The notes below the pieces were generated by a model. That model saw nothing but the letters and a program-made list of their open reading frames with translations. It was not told the DNA's origin and ran no database searches. A stretch of DNA of 64,000 nucleotides, from contig OW203986.1 in assembly GCA_934047225.1 (NCBI GenBank), positions 24,741,221 to 24,805,220 of the forward strand. The letters are read 5' to 3'. Made by a program: the position numbers and the translations under genes. This stretch comes from Ypsolopha sequella (taxonomy: Eukaryota; Arthropoda; Insecta; Lepidoptera; Ypsolophidae). Shown piece by piece: positions 1 through 11,224 of this stretch (position 1 is its first letter; each line of letters starts with the position of its first letter).

Positions 1-60
1 TCGAAATGACAAAGACGGGGCGCTTAAAATAAGGTTAATCCTGTCAAACAAGCTAAGGGG
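1..60. repeat. Fragment of inverted-repeat family C
   Basis: The run GCTTAAAATAAGGTTAATCC followed by TGTCA matches one arm of the inverted repeat near 22.94-23.05 kb and the block near 56.42-56.51 kb. The element is cut by the window edge, so only a terminal piece is visible. Non-coding. Confidence 0.5.
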
Positions 61-439
61 GGCTTATCCCAATTTTGTCTCTTCTCTGATTCAGTGAAAT
101 TGTCATATTTTGTGTCTGAAAAAAATATATACCTATCTTAGATACATTCTTTCTACAAATTTTTTGCGACTAAAACGACTAAATTACTTAACTTTATACT
201 TTTCTCGATCGCTGATTTCGATCTCGATCGAAAAAAAAACCGAAACTTGGTCGATTTTTCATGTTTATTTCGTTTAATATAAAATTTACATTACAAAATC
301 GTAGAAAAATTACAGAAAATCAAGGAAAATGTAATTTAGTAAGTACTTTTGCGGATAGCCACAAACCTTGTGGCATTTTAACCCATTGTTATAAAATACC
401 GCTAGCGGCGCTGTATACGCTTCCTAAATTAATTATAAT

Positions 440-836
440 AGTAGTTTATGCTACAAGGGCGCAAAGGAATAAATTACGAGGACGATTTAAAACACGAGCG
501 TAGCGAGTGTTTTAAACGTAACCGAGTAATTTATTGCTCTTATGCCCGTGTATCATACTACGTTTTTCAATGCATAGTGTGAGGAAATAAAACAAATATA
601 ATCTTGTGAACTTTAAATTGTAATTGGCTCAAAAGAACTAGGTATCCAGAGCCGTTAAACAGTGGGAAAAAAGTATAACATCTATGGTACACAAGAAAGG
701 CTGCAGGTTAGCCAACCATTGCAAATTAATTAAAAAAAAAAAAATAATAAAGCCCTAGGGCAAAATAATCGACTTTCTGTTCGGTTTTGATGCATAAAAA
801 GTGGGCCTTTACGAGCACATGCATTGAAAATGTATT
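440..836 (+). repeat. Dispersed repeat family A, copy 1
   Basis: About 390 bp starting GTAGTTTATGCTACAAGGGC and ending near the AAAGTGGGCCTTTACGAGC block. The same sequence occurs inverted at about 6283-6669 and direct at about 57432-57774. It contains a short hairpin (TTAAAACACGAG... GTGTTTTAA, about 488-516). No coding capacity; probably a MITE or other non-autonomous DNA element, class unknown to me. Confidence 0.75.
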
Positions 837-1099
837 TATGACGTCGTCTCTTGTATTGTATGTTTGTTCGAATGTACATCCTCATTTTCATAGCTGTCAA
901 CATTCCCTTAAGTGACGAGTTAATCAGGAAGACCAAAAGATAAAGATTTTAATTTGCAAGTTTTATTTCTTAAAGTAATTGCTTGGAATAATTATTTCTC
1001 GCCCAAATTGGGTTTCGTTTCCTTGTTTTTTCCAATGCAAGACTGAAAATTGTTTCGTCGCGCAGTCCTCGTATGTTGAACGAATTTTTTTGATTGCGA
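837..1099. other. Intergenic, nothing recognised
   Basis: AT-rich sequence between repeat family A and a TTAA-flanked MITE. Short minus-strand ORFs here show no recognisable domain. Confidence 0.4.
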
Positions 1100-1528
1100 T
1101 TAAGGCCCTGCCCATCTGACACAATAATCCTATTAAGTGATTTGAACTCAAGTGTATTGTCAGAAAGCTCGCTTCGTGCGCTGCGGGGACGCATAATCAG
1201 TGAATTTGCGAGGTTTTTCTGGAATTACTGAAAAAGTATTGAGAAATACATAAAAATGGGTCCATAACTGTCTTTAGTTTTGGGTAAAGAAAATTCACTA
1301 TAAGTTTTAATTCTCTCGGTTGAACATCTTTGCTGTAAACACATTTATTCGCTTTCATTGCGATTTTTTTCTATCGAGCAAAATTAATTCAATTACGTTT
1401 TACCATATCTACAAATATTTAGAGATTATCGTCTATTGTAACATATAATTTACTTCTATTTGAAATGAGATATTGAACTAACAAAATGAGTTAAACAAAA
1501 CGCTCTTTCTGGAATGGAAGGGCCTTAA
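1100..1528. mobile_element. TTAA-flanked MITE, family B copy 1
   Basis: A 429-bp element with ends TTAAGGCCCT ... AGGGCCTTAA, a perfect 10-bp inverted terminus including a TTAA target duplication. A second full copy lies at 4551-5014 with the same interior. The TTAA duplication suggests piggyBac-type mobilisation (inference); no transposase is present. Confidence 0.75.
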
Positions 1529-1702
1529 GTAGTTTTTGCTCAAACCGACAAGATTTCTATTTTGGAGATACCAGTAGGTATATAAATAAACATACCTTTA
1601 TATAGATAGATACGAGTACACATTTTATATTAAATACGCAGTTATGTATGCATATAATGTTATGTTCATAGCAATGCAAATAATAAAATATTGTATTGTT
1701 AC

Positions 1703-1815
1703 TAAATATCTAAAAAGGCCAACTTGGGTGAATCATAAAATTATTTCAAAGTAGGATAGAGTCAGAGTTTTTTCACGCGTGCAAAAGAGACGGCATTAGA
1801 ACAGAATCATAATGA
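1703..1815 (+). repeat. Half copy of palindromic MITE family D
   Basis: The sequence from ATCTAAAAAGGCCAACTTGG through CACGCGTGCAAAAGAGACGG to ACAGAATCATAATG matches one arm of the complete palindromic MITE at 60163-60451. Only one arm is present, so it could be a truncated or half-deleted element. Confidence 0.7.
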
Positions 1816-1884
1816 TGATTAATCATCAGAATAAAAATAATAATGAACGAATCTGTTCATTCGTGGGAAAGTAGCAAAAAGTAG

Positions 1885-2232
1885 TTTTTTTATGAATATT
1901 AAATGTACTAAAACTGCTATCAAAATTTCGTTGAACCAGGTCCTAGATACCGTTAAAACCCATCTTATAAAATATAATTGCAGTCCATATGTCATTCTAA
2001 ATTGACAAACCAGGAGAATTGGTGTCAAAAAAGACCTCATTTCAATAAATATTTCTATCGAGCCGAATTCCTCCAACTGCGTTTCTGTTTAACGTTTCCC
2101 TAGAAAAGCATTCCAAAAATAATAATAATATACTATTTTATCGAAATAATACATTATTTACTGAAGTAGATATGCAAGTTCTAAAAGTGTGGATTTTTTT
2201 CCGTTGCGCCTTAAAATAACTCGCTTAAGACA
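1885..2232 (+). repeat. Repeat family C, interior segment, uninterrupted copy
   Basis: Begins near ACTAAAACTGCTATCAAAAT and ends TTTTTTTCCGTTGCGCCTTA. It is collinear with 28950-29160 plus 29989-30075, where another transposon splits it, and is present inverted in 56520-56960. This copy serves as the empty-site reference for the insertion at 29163. Confidence 0.75.
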
Positions 2233-2602
2233 TACTTACCCTAGTTGTGTTAAAAAGAGGCGTGATGATTTTTTACCACAAAACTTTTAATGAACGCCTA
2301 TTAAAGATTTGCCTTTATATTTTGCTCCAAATTCCATACAAGCCTTTATAAATCCATACGTCTGGTGGTGAACTAGTGAACGTAATGTCAAAGTAGGTAA
2401 AAGGTCAATAGACGGGACCCTTCGCCTGGCCAGGCCGACCGACTTGCCTTACTGGGTATTGAAATGTCCGGTCAAAGTGGAGATATGTGTGGATTCGCGC
2501 AGAAGAATTATTCTGTGCTAGTACTCTATGATAGGCCAAGGCTAATTGATGCAGATATCTTTAATATACTGGTACACATATTATGTTAATACTTTAAATA
2601 GA
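2233..2602. other. Intergenic, nothing recognised
   Basis: No gene or known repeat identified. A more GC-balanced stretch at about 2390-2530 could be a LINE remnant, but no reading frame supports it. Confidence 0.3.
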
Positions 2603-3498
2603 AAAAACAAGGCCAAGTGCGAGTCAGACTCGCGTACCTAGGGTTACGTATTGTGGATGATAAATTTTATTTGGTCATTCTTTTTCGTGAATTTCTAAAC
2701 CGCTTTATTTTTCCTGTAATCTTTACGTACCATGATTTTTTTCATAATTTTCGGTCTACTAGTTTTGAAGATAAGTGGGGGACACACACACATTTTTTTA
2801 TGTTTTTTCAAAGATTTCTCGAAATAGAATAACAAATGCCATATAAAAACTATATAGATTTTTAAAAACAGTTTTTAATACCTACAATTTGATATTGTAT
2901 TTTATAAAATATGTTTTTTCATATTTTTTGTTCTACCAGTTTCGGAGATAAGGTCCCCCCACATACATATTATACTGTCAGTAGGTTACTGCCTATTACT
3001 GCGTTACTGCCCGTAAATATAATAAAAGTACCTATATATTTTTAGAATCAACTTTTTAATATCTACAATTTGTATTTACCCATATTGTATTTTTAGGAAA
3101 ATATTTTGAACAATTTCAAATTTTTAATTTTTTTTTACTCCGTGATATGCGGGAAATTAATGCAATTTACGTGCCAAATTTCATGTCTTTATCTTTAATG
3201 GCGCTAAAGTTATGAGGCTTTGACATACGGACGAACGGACACAGTTCCAAGAGATTCGATCTCTTCGCGGAGCAAGCGAAATTAATACTCTTTGAGAGTT
3301 ATGAGATCGTATTAGTTATGGTAATATGGGACATTGAATCGACATCTGTTGAAGAAAGCTGTACTAGCCCGTACTTGAACAATAGCTCGAGGAAAAATAG
3401 TTTTTAGTGATACCCAATCTTGCAGAAATCTTAGAATAATTTGTAAAATTCATAAAGGTTCCTTTTGTACCGTTTAGGTACTACGTAACTCTAAAAAT
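2603..3498 (+). repeat. Lepidopteran 'GGCCAAGTGCGAGTC' repeat, family E copy 1
   Basis: Starts at AAGGCCAAGTGCGAGTCAGA and ends at ACTACGTAACTCTAAAAATA, with an internal ACATACGGACGAACGGAC motif. Compared with the cleaner copy at 52226-52935 it carries about 200 extra bases near 3240-3450. This family is very common in moth genomes (established); it is non-coding here. Confidence 0.75.
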
Positions 3499-3512
3499 AA
3501 GGGCCAAAAGGC

Positions 3513-3690
3513 GTTAGAATAGAGACCACATACAGTAAAGCGTAGCGTGGGCCGACCTCGCGCTGCCCGCTGGGCCGACGACCTGAAGGACGTTGTGGTT
3601 AGCGGCTGGTTGAGGATGACGCAGGACCGCCAAGAGTGGCGAAATTGTGGAAAGGCCTATGTCCAGCAGTGGACGAGTAACAATAATTTT
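3513..3690 (+). pseudogene. RTE-like LINE, 3' end of ORF (fragment)
   Basis: In the frame starting about 3547 the translation reads W-A-D-D-L-K-D-V ... DRQEW ... AYVQQW, the C-terminus of lepidopteran endonuclease-reverse transcriptases of the RTE type. The same tail appears at 55127-55425 and, inverted, at 21935-22165. Only the last ~50 residues survive, so this is a 5'-truncated dead copy. RTE assignment is from familiarity with the tail motif rather than an RT domain. Confidence 0.7.
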
Positions 3691-3699
3691 GTATGGGCA

Positions 3700-4550
3700 C
3701 TATGGGCAGGTCTATATTTATCTGTTTTGCTGTTGTGTTTCTTTGGGAAAGTTGTTCAATGATGAGTAGATTATGTGCTTTGACTAAAGCATACCGTAGA
3801 CATGGTACCGGGCCTCGATAAGTGGCAGAGCAAAACTAACACAAATCGTAGCAGTTCGCTCTAGTCGCTCACGGAACGTCTTGGAGGATAGCTGTGCATT
3901 ATACCCGAGTGATTATTGTTGTTTTACGCTGAAAATGTTTGGGTAATTAACATTGTTCCTGATCATTAACCGAGTCTCTACTATGAATTCAGGCGGTTGA
4001 TTAAAATTCACATTATAGTTTTAAGTTTGAAGTTTTTTAATTTAAAAAAATATTTTATTTTGACTATATTGCCTTTTATTATATTTTCAAATATATATGC
4101 TTAGATAACACATTTGATTTAATATTTGTGAGATATATTTAATTAAATCTGTTTTATATAAGAAAACTATTATAAAAGTTTTAAATTGGAACATGTTTTT
4201 ATTTTGTTAATAAATGTGTGTGTATTTTAAAGATTTTATAGTGTAGGATTATATTTTGCATGCCTATATATTTTGTTGATTTTTAATAAACGGATTGCAA
4301 ATTTACTTTTATTTTGTTCTGCTTTCACTTTTCACTCTGACTGTACTATCGAGAAGCAAAAATACGTTTAAGCACCTAACGGTTATGTATATTATGAGTT
4401 TTGGAACGAATTTACCCTGCTTGAGTCAAATGGGATGAATTTACCCAAATTTAGAAAATAGGATAATTTCTTAGGATGAATTTACATCGACCCATTTTTT
4501 AAATAAATACCACCGCGGTAAAGTCGACCATGAGTACAGAGCGAGGTGTC
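3700..4550. other. Intergenic, AT-rich, nothing recognised
   Basis: No ORF of interest. AT content is very high at 4000-4320. Nothing beyond simple AT-rich sequence was identified before the second TTAA element. Confidence 0.4.
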
Positions 4551-5014
4551 TTAAGGCCCTACGCATCCAACACAATAATCGTATTAAGTAATTTTGAACT
4601 CAATGATATTGTCAGAAAGTCTACATTAGAACGCTCGCTTCGTGCGCTGCGAGCACGCATAGTCGGTGAATTTGCGAGGTTTTTCTGGAATTTCTGAAAA
4701 AGTATTGAGAAATAAATAAAAATGGGTCGATAAGTGTCTTTAGTTATCTGTAAAGAAAATTCAGGAAAAGTTTTAATTCTCTCCGTTGTACACCTTTGCT
4801 ATAAACACATTTATTCGCGATTATTTTATTTATTGACGAGCTTACTTTGTGATTTTTTTCTATCGAGTGAAGTTTACTCAATTACGTTTTCAGATCAACT
4901 TGTGTTTAGAGTATATCCTCTATTGTAACATATATTTAACTTGTATTTGAATGAGATATTGAACTGACAATATTAATTAAACAAAATGCTCATTTTGGAA
5001 TAGCAGGGCCTTAA
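4551..5014. mobile_element. TTAA-flanked MITE, family B copy 2
   Basis: A 464-bp copy of the 1100-1528 element with the same ends (TTAAGGCCCT ... AGGGCCTTAA). It has about 35 bp not present in copy 1, around TTATTTTATTTATTGACGAG near 4823. Confidence 0.75.
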
Positions 5015-5440
5015 TAACTAATTTGAATAGAAATGTGAATTAATAAGACAACAGTTATAACCCGGATAGTACAAAGTGGCATATGTATCGGATACATACA
5101 TTGTATCCGGATAATGAGGATATCCGGTTATCTAGATTGCAAGCGATAATCGGACGTCACATGCGCGTCAGTTCAAGATCTCGTGCCCGCAAGTTTGAAT
5201 AAGTTTCAGTTTATCCGCTCTATGTAGATATAGGATCTGAAATAGAAAATACTCATTATTCGTACAATATTCGTAGTTCTACAAAAACTAAGTGAACTGT
5301 TTAATTGAAATGAATTCATAATAAGTGGATACAAAATGGTTTTATTAGTCAATGTATTATAACAAGGAAGTCAAATCACTTAAATTGAACAAAATTACAA
5401 AAATTAAAAGAACAAGTTTATTTCAAGTTAGTCAAATGAA
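5015..5440. other. Intergenic, nothing recognised
   Basis: Contains a short repeat-like patch with GGATAC/TATCCGG motifs at 5080-5140 but no element boundaries or coding sequence that I can support. Confidence 0.35.
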
Positions 5441-5448
5441 ATAATGGG

Positions 5449-5945
5449 GCTGATTATGAAGGCTTTAGTTCTAAAATCGCTGACAAAAATTTCATTTGTA
5501 TAAGGTAATAAATGTGGTAGAGCTGATGCCGGGCTCGACTGTGGAGGTACCACCATCTTACTTTGAGACCTGCTCGAAGTAATTCGGAGGAGAGTAAGAG
5601 AACTGCTCACAGGCAAAAAAACCAGGGGGCCCACCATACCTGGGACCGATGGATGGCGGTATATCCATCCCTAATAGCCGGGCCTAATACGGAACAGACT
5701 GGTGACGGGCAGCGGCGTCACTGGTGCGAGGGTTCCGGCACCGCGCTCACCAACCCGCCTGCCCAGCGTGTGTGAGTATGGGCAATTCTTCCAGGATGAC
5801 CGCCGGGAGTGGCAAAGTCCTGAAAAGGCTTATGTCCAGCAGTGGACGAATTAGGCTGATGAATGGAAGGTAATAAATGGACTATTTTATAGACAATTTT
5901 GCAGTGTTTCAACAGCATTAAAGCTTTCAGAATCTGCTATTAAAT
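5449..5945. mobile_element. Old family H MITE split by a retroposon
   Basis: The left end GCTGATTATGAAGGCTTTAG and right end TTAAAGCTTTCAGAATCTGC are diverged matches to the inverted ends of the family H MITEs at 51943-52113 and 57803-57965. The interior is interrupted by the 352-bp insertion at 5515-5866. Confidence 0.55.
5515..5866 (+). mobile_element. SINE-like retroposon, family F, with 13-bp target duplication
   Basis: The insert is flanked on both sides by AAGGTAATAAATG (5502-5514 and 5867-5879), a perfect 13-bp target-site duplication. Its 3' part encodes the RTE-like tail DRREWQ ... AYVQQW and ends GATGAATGG. Other copies (10895-11190; 23796-24150 inverted) start at about the same point, just after or near GCTGATGCCGGG, which argues for a defined short element using a LINE 3' end rather than random 5' truncation. 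Confidence 0.7.
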
Positions 5946-6282
5946 TAAAAACATAAGTTTGAGACCTTTATTTCCCTCAACAACTTGACACTTGAGCAAA
6001 AATGGTGCAGAATTGCGCAAGACATCGTGCCTTTCACCCAGTATTGCGCAAAATGAAACATTTGCAACTGCAACAAGCTTGCTAATTGATTTTTAGGGTT
6101 CCATTGATCAAGAAAAGAGGCTTCAGGTTTGGTGACCATTACACCTGGGTCCCTCCGTGAATCGGAAGCACTAAGCTGTTGATACCGTCTGTCATCAAAC
6201 GATACATTTTACTTTATCCTTATTTTACATTGTAAAATTTATTTACATTACATTATTTACATTTAAGTACTTACATTAATAT
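5946..6282. other. Intergenic, nothing recognised
   Basis: No supported features. The TTACATTA-type runs at 6220-6270 are simple AT-rich sequence. Confidence 0.35.
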
Positions 6283-6669
6283 TTTTTCAATGCAAGTGCT
6301 CGTAAAGGCCCACTTTTTATGCATCAAAACCGAACAGGAATTCGATTATTTTGCCCTAGGGCTTTATTATTATTATTTATTTTAATTCATTTACAATGGT
6401 TGGCTAACCTGCAGCCTTTCCTGTGTACTATAAATGTAATTTTTTTTTCACTGTTTAACGGCTCTGGATACAGTTCTTTTGAGCCAATCATAATTTAAAG
6501 TTCACAAGATTATATTTGTTTTATTTCCTCACACTATACATTGAAAAACGTAGTATGATACACGGGCGTAAGAGCAATAAATTACTCGGTTACGTTTAAA
6601 ACACGAATCGTGTTTTAAATCGTCCTCGTAATTTATTTATTTTCGCCCTTGTAGCATAAACTACTATTA
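6283..6669 (-). repeat. Dispersed repeat family A, copy 2 (inverted)
   Basis: Reverse-complement match of 440-836 over its whole length, from the GTAAAGGCCCACTTTTTATG block to CTTGTAGCATAAACTACTAT. The central hairpin is shorter here (AAAACACGAATCGTGTTTT). Confidence 0.75.
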
Positions 6670-7053
6670 TTAATCAACACAACATGCATTAAACCTAATC
6701 TTAATCTAAAATTACAAATAAAAAGGTACATTCATTATTTTAGACGATGAATATTTGAATCGAAACAAACCACTATAAATTGTCGTTAAGCAATATCAGA
6801 GAATATAAAATATTACTACGCCTTGTTATGTCAGAGGTACTTATGTACAACTCTGACACCAGCGGGCGTAGCATAGACGCCACTATTTGAATCACAAGTG
6901 CGAAGGGCGTGACGTACTGTTTAATCACAAAAACGTCGTGTCGCGCTCCTAGCACTTGTTCATTACAGTGGCATCGCGCGCGATTAAAGACTGTGCTACG
7001 AGGCCAGGTTGGTTGCCCACTGACCAACCACACAGTAAGAAGAATGTGTATTT

Positions 7054-7238
7054 CGAAAACAACAGGAACAATCATCACATCATGCACCATCGAAAACAAC
7101 AGGAACAATCATCACATCATGCACCATCGAAAACAACAGGAACAATCATCACATCATGCACCATCGAAAACAACAGGAACAATCATCACATCATGCACCA
7201 TCGAAAACAACAGGAACAATCATCACATCATGCACCAT
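7054..7238. repeat. 37-bp minisatellite, five units
   Basis: Five tandem copies of a 37-bp unit (CGAAAACAACAGGAACAATC then ATCACATCATGCACCAT) over exactly 185 bp, all apparently identical. Because 37 is not a multiple of 3, the frames cycle, which produces the overlapping open frames seen here; I do not regard them as coding. Confidence 0.9.
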
Positions 7239-7327
7239 CGACCGACATTCTTGTCATATATATATTTGCCGGCTTTCTAGGTCTTACAAATCACGCAGAT
7301 TAAAATACCTTACAAAATATATCGATC

Positions 7328-7525
7328 ATGGCCTATTGGCGTGTCAGTCGACACTATCAATCGAAAGTTCTAGGATACGGTGTCGTGACGATAACGACAT
7401 TGGACTTATTGTCTTTCGAGCTCAAGCTTGCGCCGCAGGTTTTGATCCAAGTAGGACTCTGTGTTCTGGCCCTTTGTTTTATTACATATATGTTTATTAA
7501 TAATTGGATACCTATAAATAAATAA
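7328..7525 (+). other. Possible terminal exon or orphan ORF, weak
   Basis: A 65-codon frame ending in a hydrophobic stretch (about 20 residues with V, L, F, I) followed by N-N-W and a stop, with overlapping AATAAATAAA at the end of the frame that could act as a polyadenylation signal. No similarity recognised. It could equally be chance. Confidence 0.15.
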
Positions 7526-7539
7526 AGTATTAAAATGGA

Positions 7540-8998
7540 ATACGTATTTTGTTGAAATATTTGAAGATTAGACAATCATGAGGTCTAAATTCTGACCCCA
7601 GTTCTTCTAGTCACGTTTCTTAAAAATTTAAGAATTGCGTTATGGTTACATATATATAGTCGAGCTCTAATTATGTAATGTAATATAATCCCATTTTTTT
7701 GCTTTTTCTTTCAAATGAGGCCTTATTTGCTGTACTGCAATGTCCAAAATATCTTTTAATTCCTTTGACCTTTTAAACCACTAATCAATAAAATAAAATA
7801 ATCTACGCTCGTAGACGTCTGAACTAACTATAATGATGACAATTAGCATTTATTTATCACTAAATAGCGACATACATAGCTTTGGACACTTAGAGTGCAT
7901 TACAAACTAGAAAAAAATCAATCAAAAACAAATTTCAAGTGATCGATATTTTGAAAATATCTTCGGGTCACCTCTTGCTTTCACGACAAGCCCATATTTA
8001 TTCTGTTTTATACTCCAGGGTACTGAATTCCGCTTAAGTGGACCTTTATCTTTTGTCAATTATTTAAACATTAGAATAGAGTTTTATAGGGTTCAAAAAG
8101 AAGTCTAGACGGCCCTAACCTGGTCCGGATACAATGTGCATTATCGGTTCAAGATCATGTCAAATTTATTAATAATGATCGACATTATATTGCCTGGAAC
8201 AAAAGAAGGATTTTCACAACTATCAATTTGTGAGTTCCATGTTCAAATTGTTCTATGTTCCAATTATTGCGGTCAGTTTCTGATGCAATATCCATTGTAA
8301 TTGTGAACGCGTGCAGGGCTTAGAAACTCGTGCGCTTGTAATGACCTCTATCCTCTACATCATTCGACAACAGTATCATTACCAATTACCATTGAACTTG
8401 TGTCAGTTTTTTTTTGCTTATTTCGAAATATGACTCTTTCATTGTCAAGTCCCAGAGGTCACTCGTTTTTTTATATAAGAAAATTATAGTTCAGACGACA
8501 ATCTGTTAACAGATTCAGGGGTGCAAATTTTTTCTTTCGAAATCAGCCTTCTGGTCAATGATAGTTGTGAAATGTTTTCAGTTGAATAATGTTGTTAGTG
8601 CATGTTATGTGTACTATGTAATGCACTTTTCAAAAGGTTGATAATTGACCCCTATTGTTTATATACTGGCAATGTCACGTACTCGTAGTTTTCACGTTAG
8701 CATTGTTTTGGGATCCAACAAGTCTTGTTGGTCACTAGAGGTCATGTCATGTCACGAGATGTATTATATGATGTTCGTGACTTGGTTGTTTTGCTTTAAC
8801 TATTATTATCGAATTATTATTTGGCCCTTTTTGTTCTTATTACCGATTAAAAAGTCAGGTTGACCGGTTGAAACGGTTGAGTGGTTAAAGCTACTTTAGC
8901 ACCTACCAAGTTACTTTATTTTATTGTTTTTCTAGACATTTAAATATTTAAACTATGACAGAAATTTCTACGTTTGAACACTTGGCGATTTATCCATC
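7540..8998. other. Intergenic, nothing recognised
   Basis: About 1.4 kb without repeats that recur elsewhere in the window and without credible ORFs. It is one of the longer apparently unique stretches. Confidence 0.4.
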
Positions 8999-9160
8999 GC
9001 AAGGAGATATAAATTAACATTATATCACTGCAGTATAGAAACGCAGAAAGAAAAGTAAATCTTCGAATCCCGGTTTAGAGCTCCTCACATCCAGATTTAC
9101 TTTTCTTTCTGCGTTTCTATACTGCAATGATATAATGTTAATTTAAATATTTGTCCTTGC
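8999..9160. repeat. Long hairpin with ~62-bp arms
   Basis: The left arm from GCAAGGAGATATAAATTAAC to GCAGAAAGAAAAGTAAATCT pairs with the right arm AGATTTACTTTTCTTTCTGC to TTGTCCTTGC, with few mismatches, a small outer bulge and a loop of about 30 nt. It has no recognised relative in the window. It may be a MITE, or a template for a hairpin small RNA. Confidence 0.8.
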
Positions 9161-9164
9161 ACCT

Positions 9165-9905
9165 GAAAGGCTAATGTAACGTTTAGAATACGTAATTCTA
9201 TTTCAAAATCCACCAACTAATTGCAAAAGGTTACATAAACTTGCATGATGTATTGTGTAAATTTGTGTTATTATATTACACACTCCATCAAGAGGTTTTG
9301 TTTTATCAATTTTGTTACTTCTTTCTGATTGCACTGCGTTTGACCGGTTTTTTTGAACGCAACAATAGCCCATTCTACCGTGAGATGAGACTAGATTAAT
9401 TAGACTCTATGAACGAACAATATACCCATTTGTTTGTTATTTTTCGAAGGCCTTTATTATGAGCTGTAAAAAGGTTAGTTTTGTTTGGGAAATTTAAGGA
9501 GATAAGTTAGTTCTCCTGTTGCCAAAGTGTAAGAATTTCATGTTTTTTTGGGATCTTTTGTTGTTATTTAATAATGGTATGTACGCACAGCTACTGGAAG
9601 TGAAGTTGTCGTTCCGTTTCTCATATCAATAAAATTATTCTATCGCATTGTTTTATTTCGAAATACGATACTAAATTTAATCTTTATATACATAGATTCA
9701 GGATTGATATAACATAATGGGTGCATTTTAATTGATACTAAAGTCAAAAAGCATTGTACTAAGCGTTAGTTGGTCAGAAAAAAAAAGAGTTCAACATTTA
9801 TCGTTTGATCGTATTTTTATGATTTTTATCGTTTTCAATACCTGTATTCTCAAGATAAGCCACAACGTCCTTCTAACATGTTCTTGTTAAAAACTCCTGT
9901 ACATA
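9165..9905. other. Intergenic, nothing recognised
   Basis: No repeated element, gene or structured motif that I can support in this stretch. Confidence 0.4.
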
Positions 9906-9909
9906 ACAC

Positions 9910-10615
9910 TGGGGCTTACAGCAAATCATATAATGTTACAGCAATTAGACTTTGGAACTCAGTATTCGCAACTGTCCTACCAAGAGCCTTTTCAAGAAAA
10001 AGCTAAAAGAGCACTATCTCTCACTGTCATAGTAAATAGGTAGGTAAGTTTATGTACCTATATAGGTACTTTATATGTATTTTAGGTAAGTAAGTGTGAG
10101 TAAGTATATTATAATTAATATAATTATGTATGTATATTTTGTGAAGGTATCGTAATATACATATACAAGGTGACTTTTTGATCATCGTCCAAATTCATAC
10201 TGGAGGCTTGGTAAGTGATCAGCATCATGAATCGATAACAATTTTTGTGAAATTCGTTTAATGAAGTTTTGACTTCCCATAGTAATTCACTCCCAGTCCT
10301 GATGGGGAGTCAAAATTTCATTTTATGAATTTTACAAAAATCATTATTGGTTCATGATGCTGATCACTTACCAAGGCACAAGAATGAATTTGGACGATGT
10401 TCACAAATTCACCTAGTATACATAAATATATTATTTAGGATATATATTTTATAGTACACGTATGTATGATTACTTATTTTAATAAAAAATCCTTTTCCCG
10501 CTTAGGTTTGGTGGAAGAAATCTCTTTTTAGAGATAAGCTCGCCTTTGTACATCTCTTTTCATGTATTATATGTCTTAACTGCTTTTCTGTGTACATTAA
10601 AGAATAAATAATGAA
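9910..10615 (+). pseudogene. LINE 3' end (ORF2 C-terminus plus 3' UTR), split by a MITE
   Basis: The translation near 9913-10030 reads Y-S-K-S-Y-N-V-T-A-I-R-L-W-N-S, then (after a frameshift) K-L-K-E-H-Y-L-S-L, the C-terminus of CR1/jockey-type ORF2 also seen at 17150-17247. The 3' UTR at 10500-10610 has the same GGAAGAAATCTC...AGAGATAAG...CGCC hairpin layout as 17488-17525. The MITE at 10166-10416 interrupts it. Confidence 0.7.
10166..10416. mobile_element. TA-flanked palindromic MITE, family I
   Basis: A 251-bp inverted repeat with ends CAAGGTGA / TCACCTAG, flanked by TA dinucleotides (10164-10165, 10417-10418), as expected for Tc1/mariner-type mobilisation. The arms of about 110 bp include TTGGTAAGTGATCAGCATCA. 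A half copy lies at 24452-24540. It is inserted in the LINE 3' end at 9910-10615. Confidence 0.85.
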
Positions 10616-10890
10616 TTTATATATTTATAAAATAAGTAAACGTTATATAAAGTTGATGAACTAAATTAACTAAAATCCATGAACTAAAACCATGACTAAC
10701 CTTTCGAAATATTGAAATAAAAGGCGAGACGCAACTTGCACTTTTATTTGTTGTAACACAATTAATTGTTACTTAACAAAACCGAAAAAAACCAACAGCA
10801 TAAAAAATATTGTAAGAAACAATAAAACGTAGCTTTGTAATCGAAACACGATAGTTTCGAAGTAATTTTTTTTTATTTGCGCTATATTAC
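10616..10890. other. Intergenic, nothing recognised
   Basis: AT-rich; no supported feature. Confidence 0.35.
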
Positions 10891-10894
10891 GCAA

Positions 10895-11190
10895 TGTCAG
10901 GCTTGGCCATGGATGTCCGCCATCTTACTCAAAAAACTCCCCGAAGTTGTTCAGACAGCTCCCAAACAGGCACAACCAGGTAGCCACAATGGTGGCATTT
11001 CCATCCCCAATTGCCGGCCCTTATATATAAAACAGATTGGTGAAGGACAGCGGCATCCCCCATGCGAGGGTTTTGGCATTCACCAAAATCTTGTGTAAGT
11101 ATGGGCATTTCTACCAGGAAGACCGCCAAGAGTGGCGAAATCTTGGATAGGCCGTCCAGCAGTGGACGAACCAGGCTGATGGATGGCTCA
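10895..11190 (+). mobile_element. SINE-like retroposon, family F, diverged copy
   Basis: Diverged match to 5515-5866: CCATCTTACT near the start, CCATGCGAGGGTTTTGGCAT in the middle, and the tail GACCGCCAAGAGTGGCGAAA ... CCAGCAGTGGACGAACCAGG, GATGGATGG. It is shorter in the 5' half. Confidence 0.65.
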
Positions 11191-11224
11191 TCTTTGTTTA
11201 TTGTTGTAGTATACTATATTCTTG

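Noticed and set aside
7054..7238. CRISPR array
   Set aside because: Units are directly abutting without unique spacers and the genome is eukaryotic; it is a minisatellite.
6909..7500. Overlapping His/Gln-rich ORFs across the 37-bp repeat
   Set aside because: The 37-bp period cycles through the frames, creating open frames automatically; identical units imply a DNA-level repeat rather than a protein.
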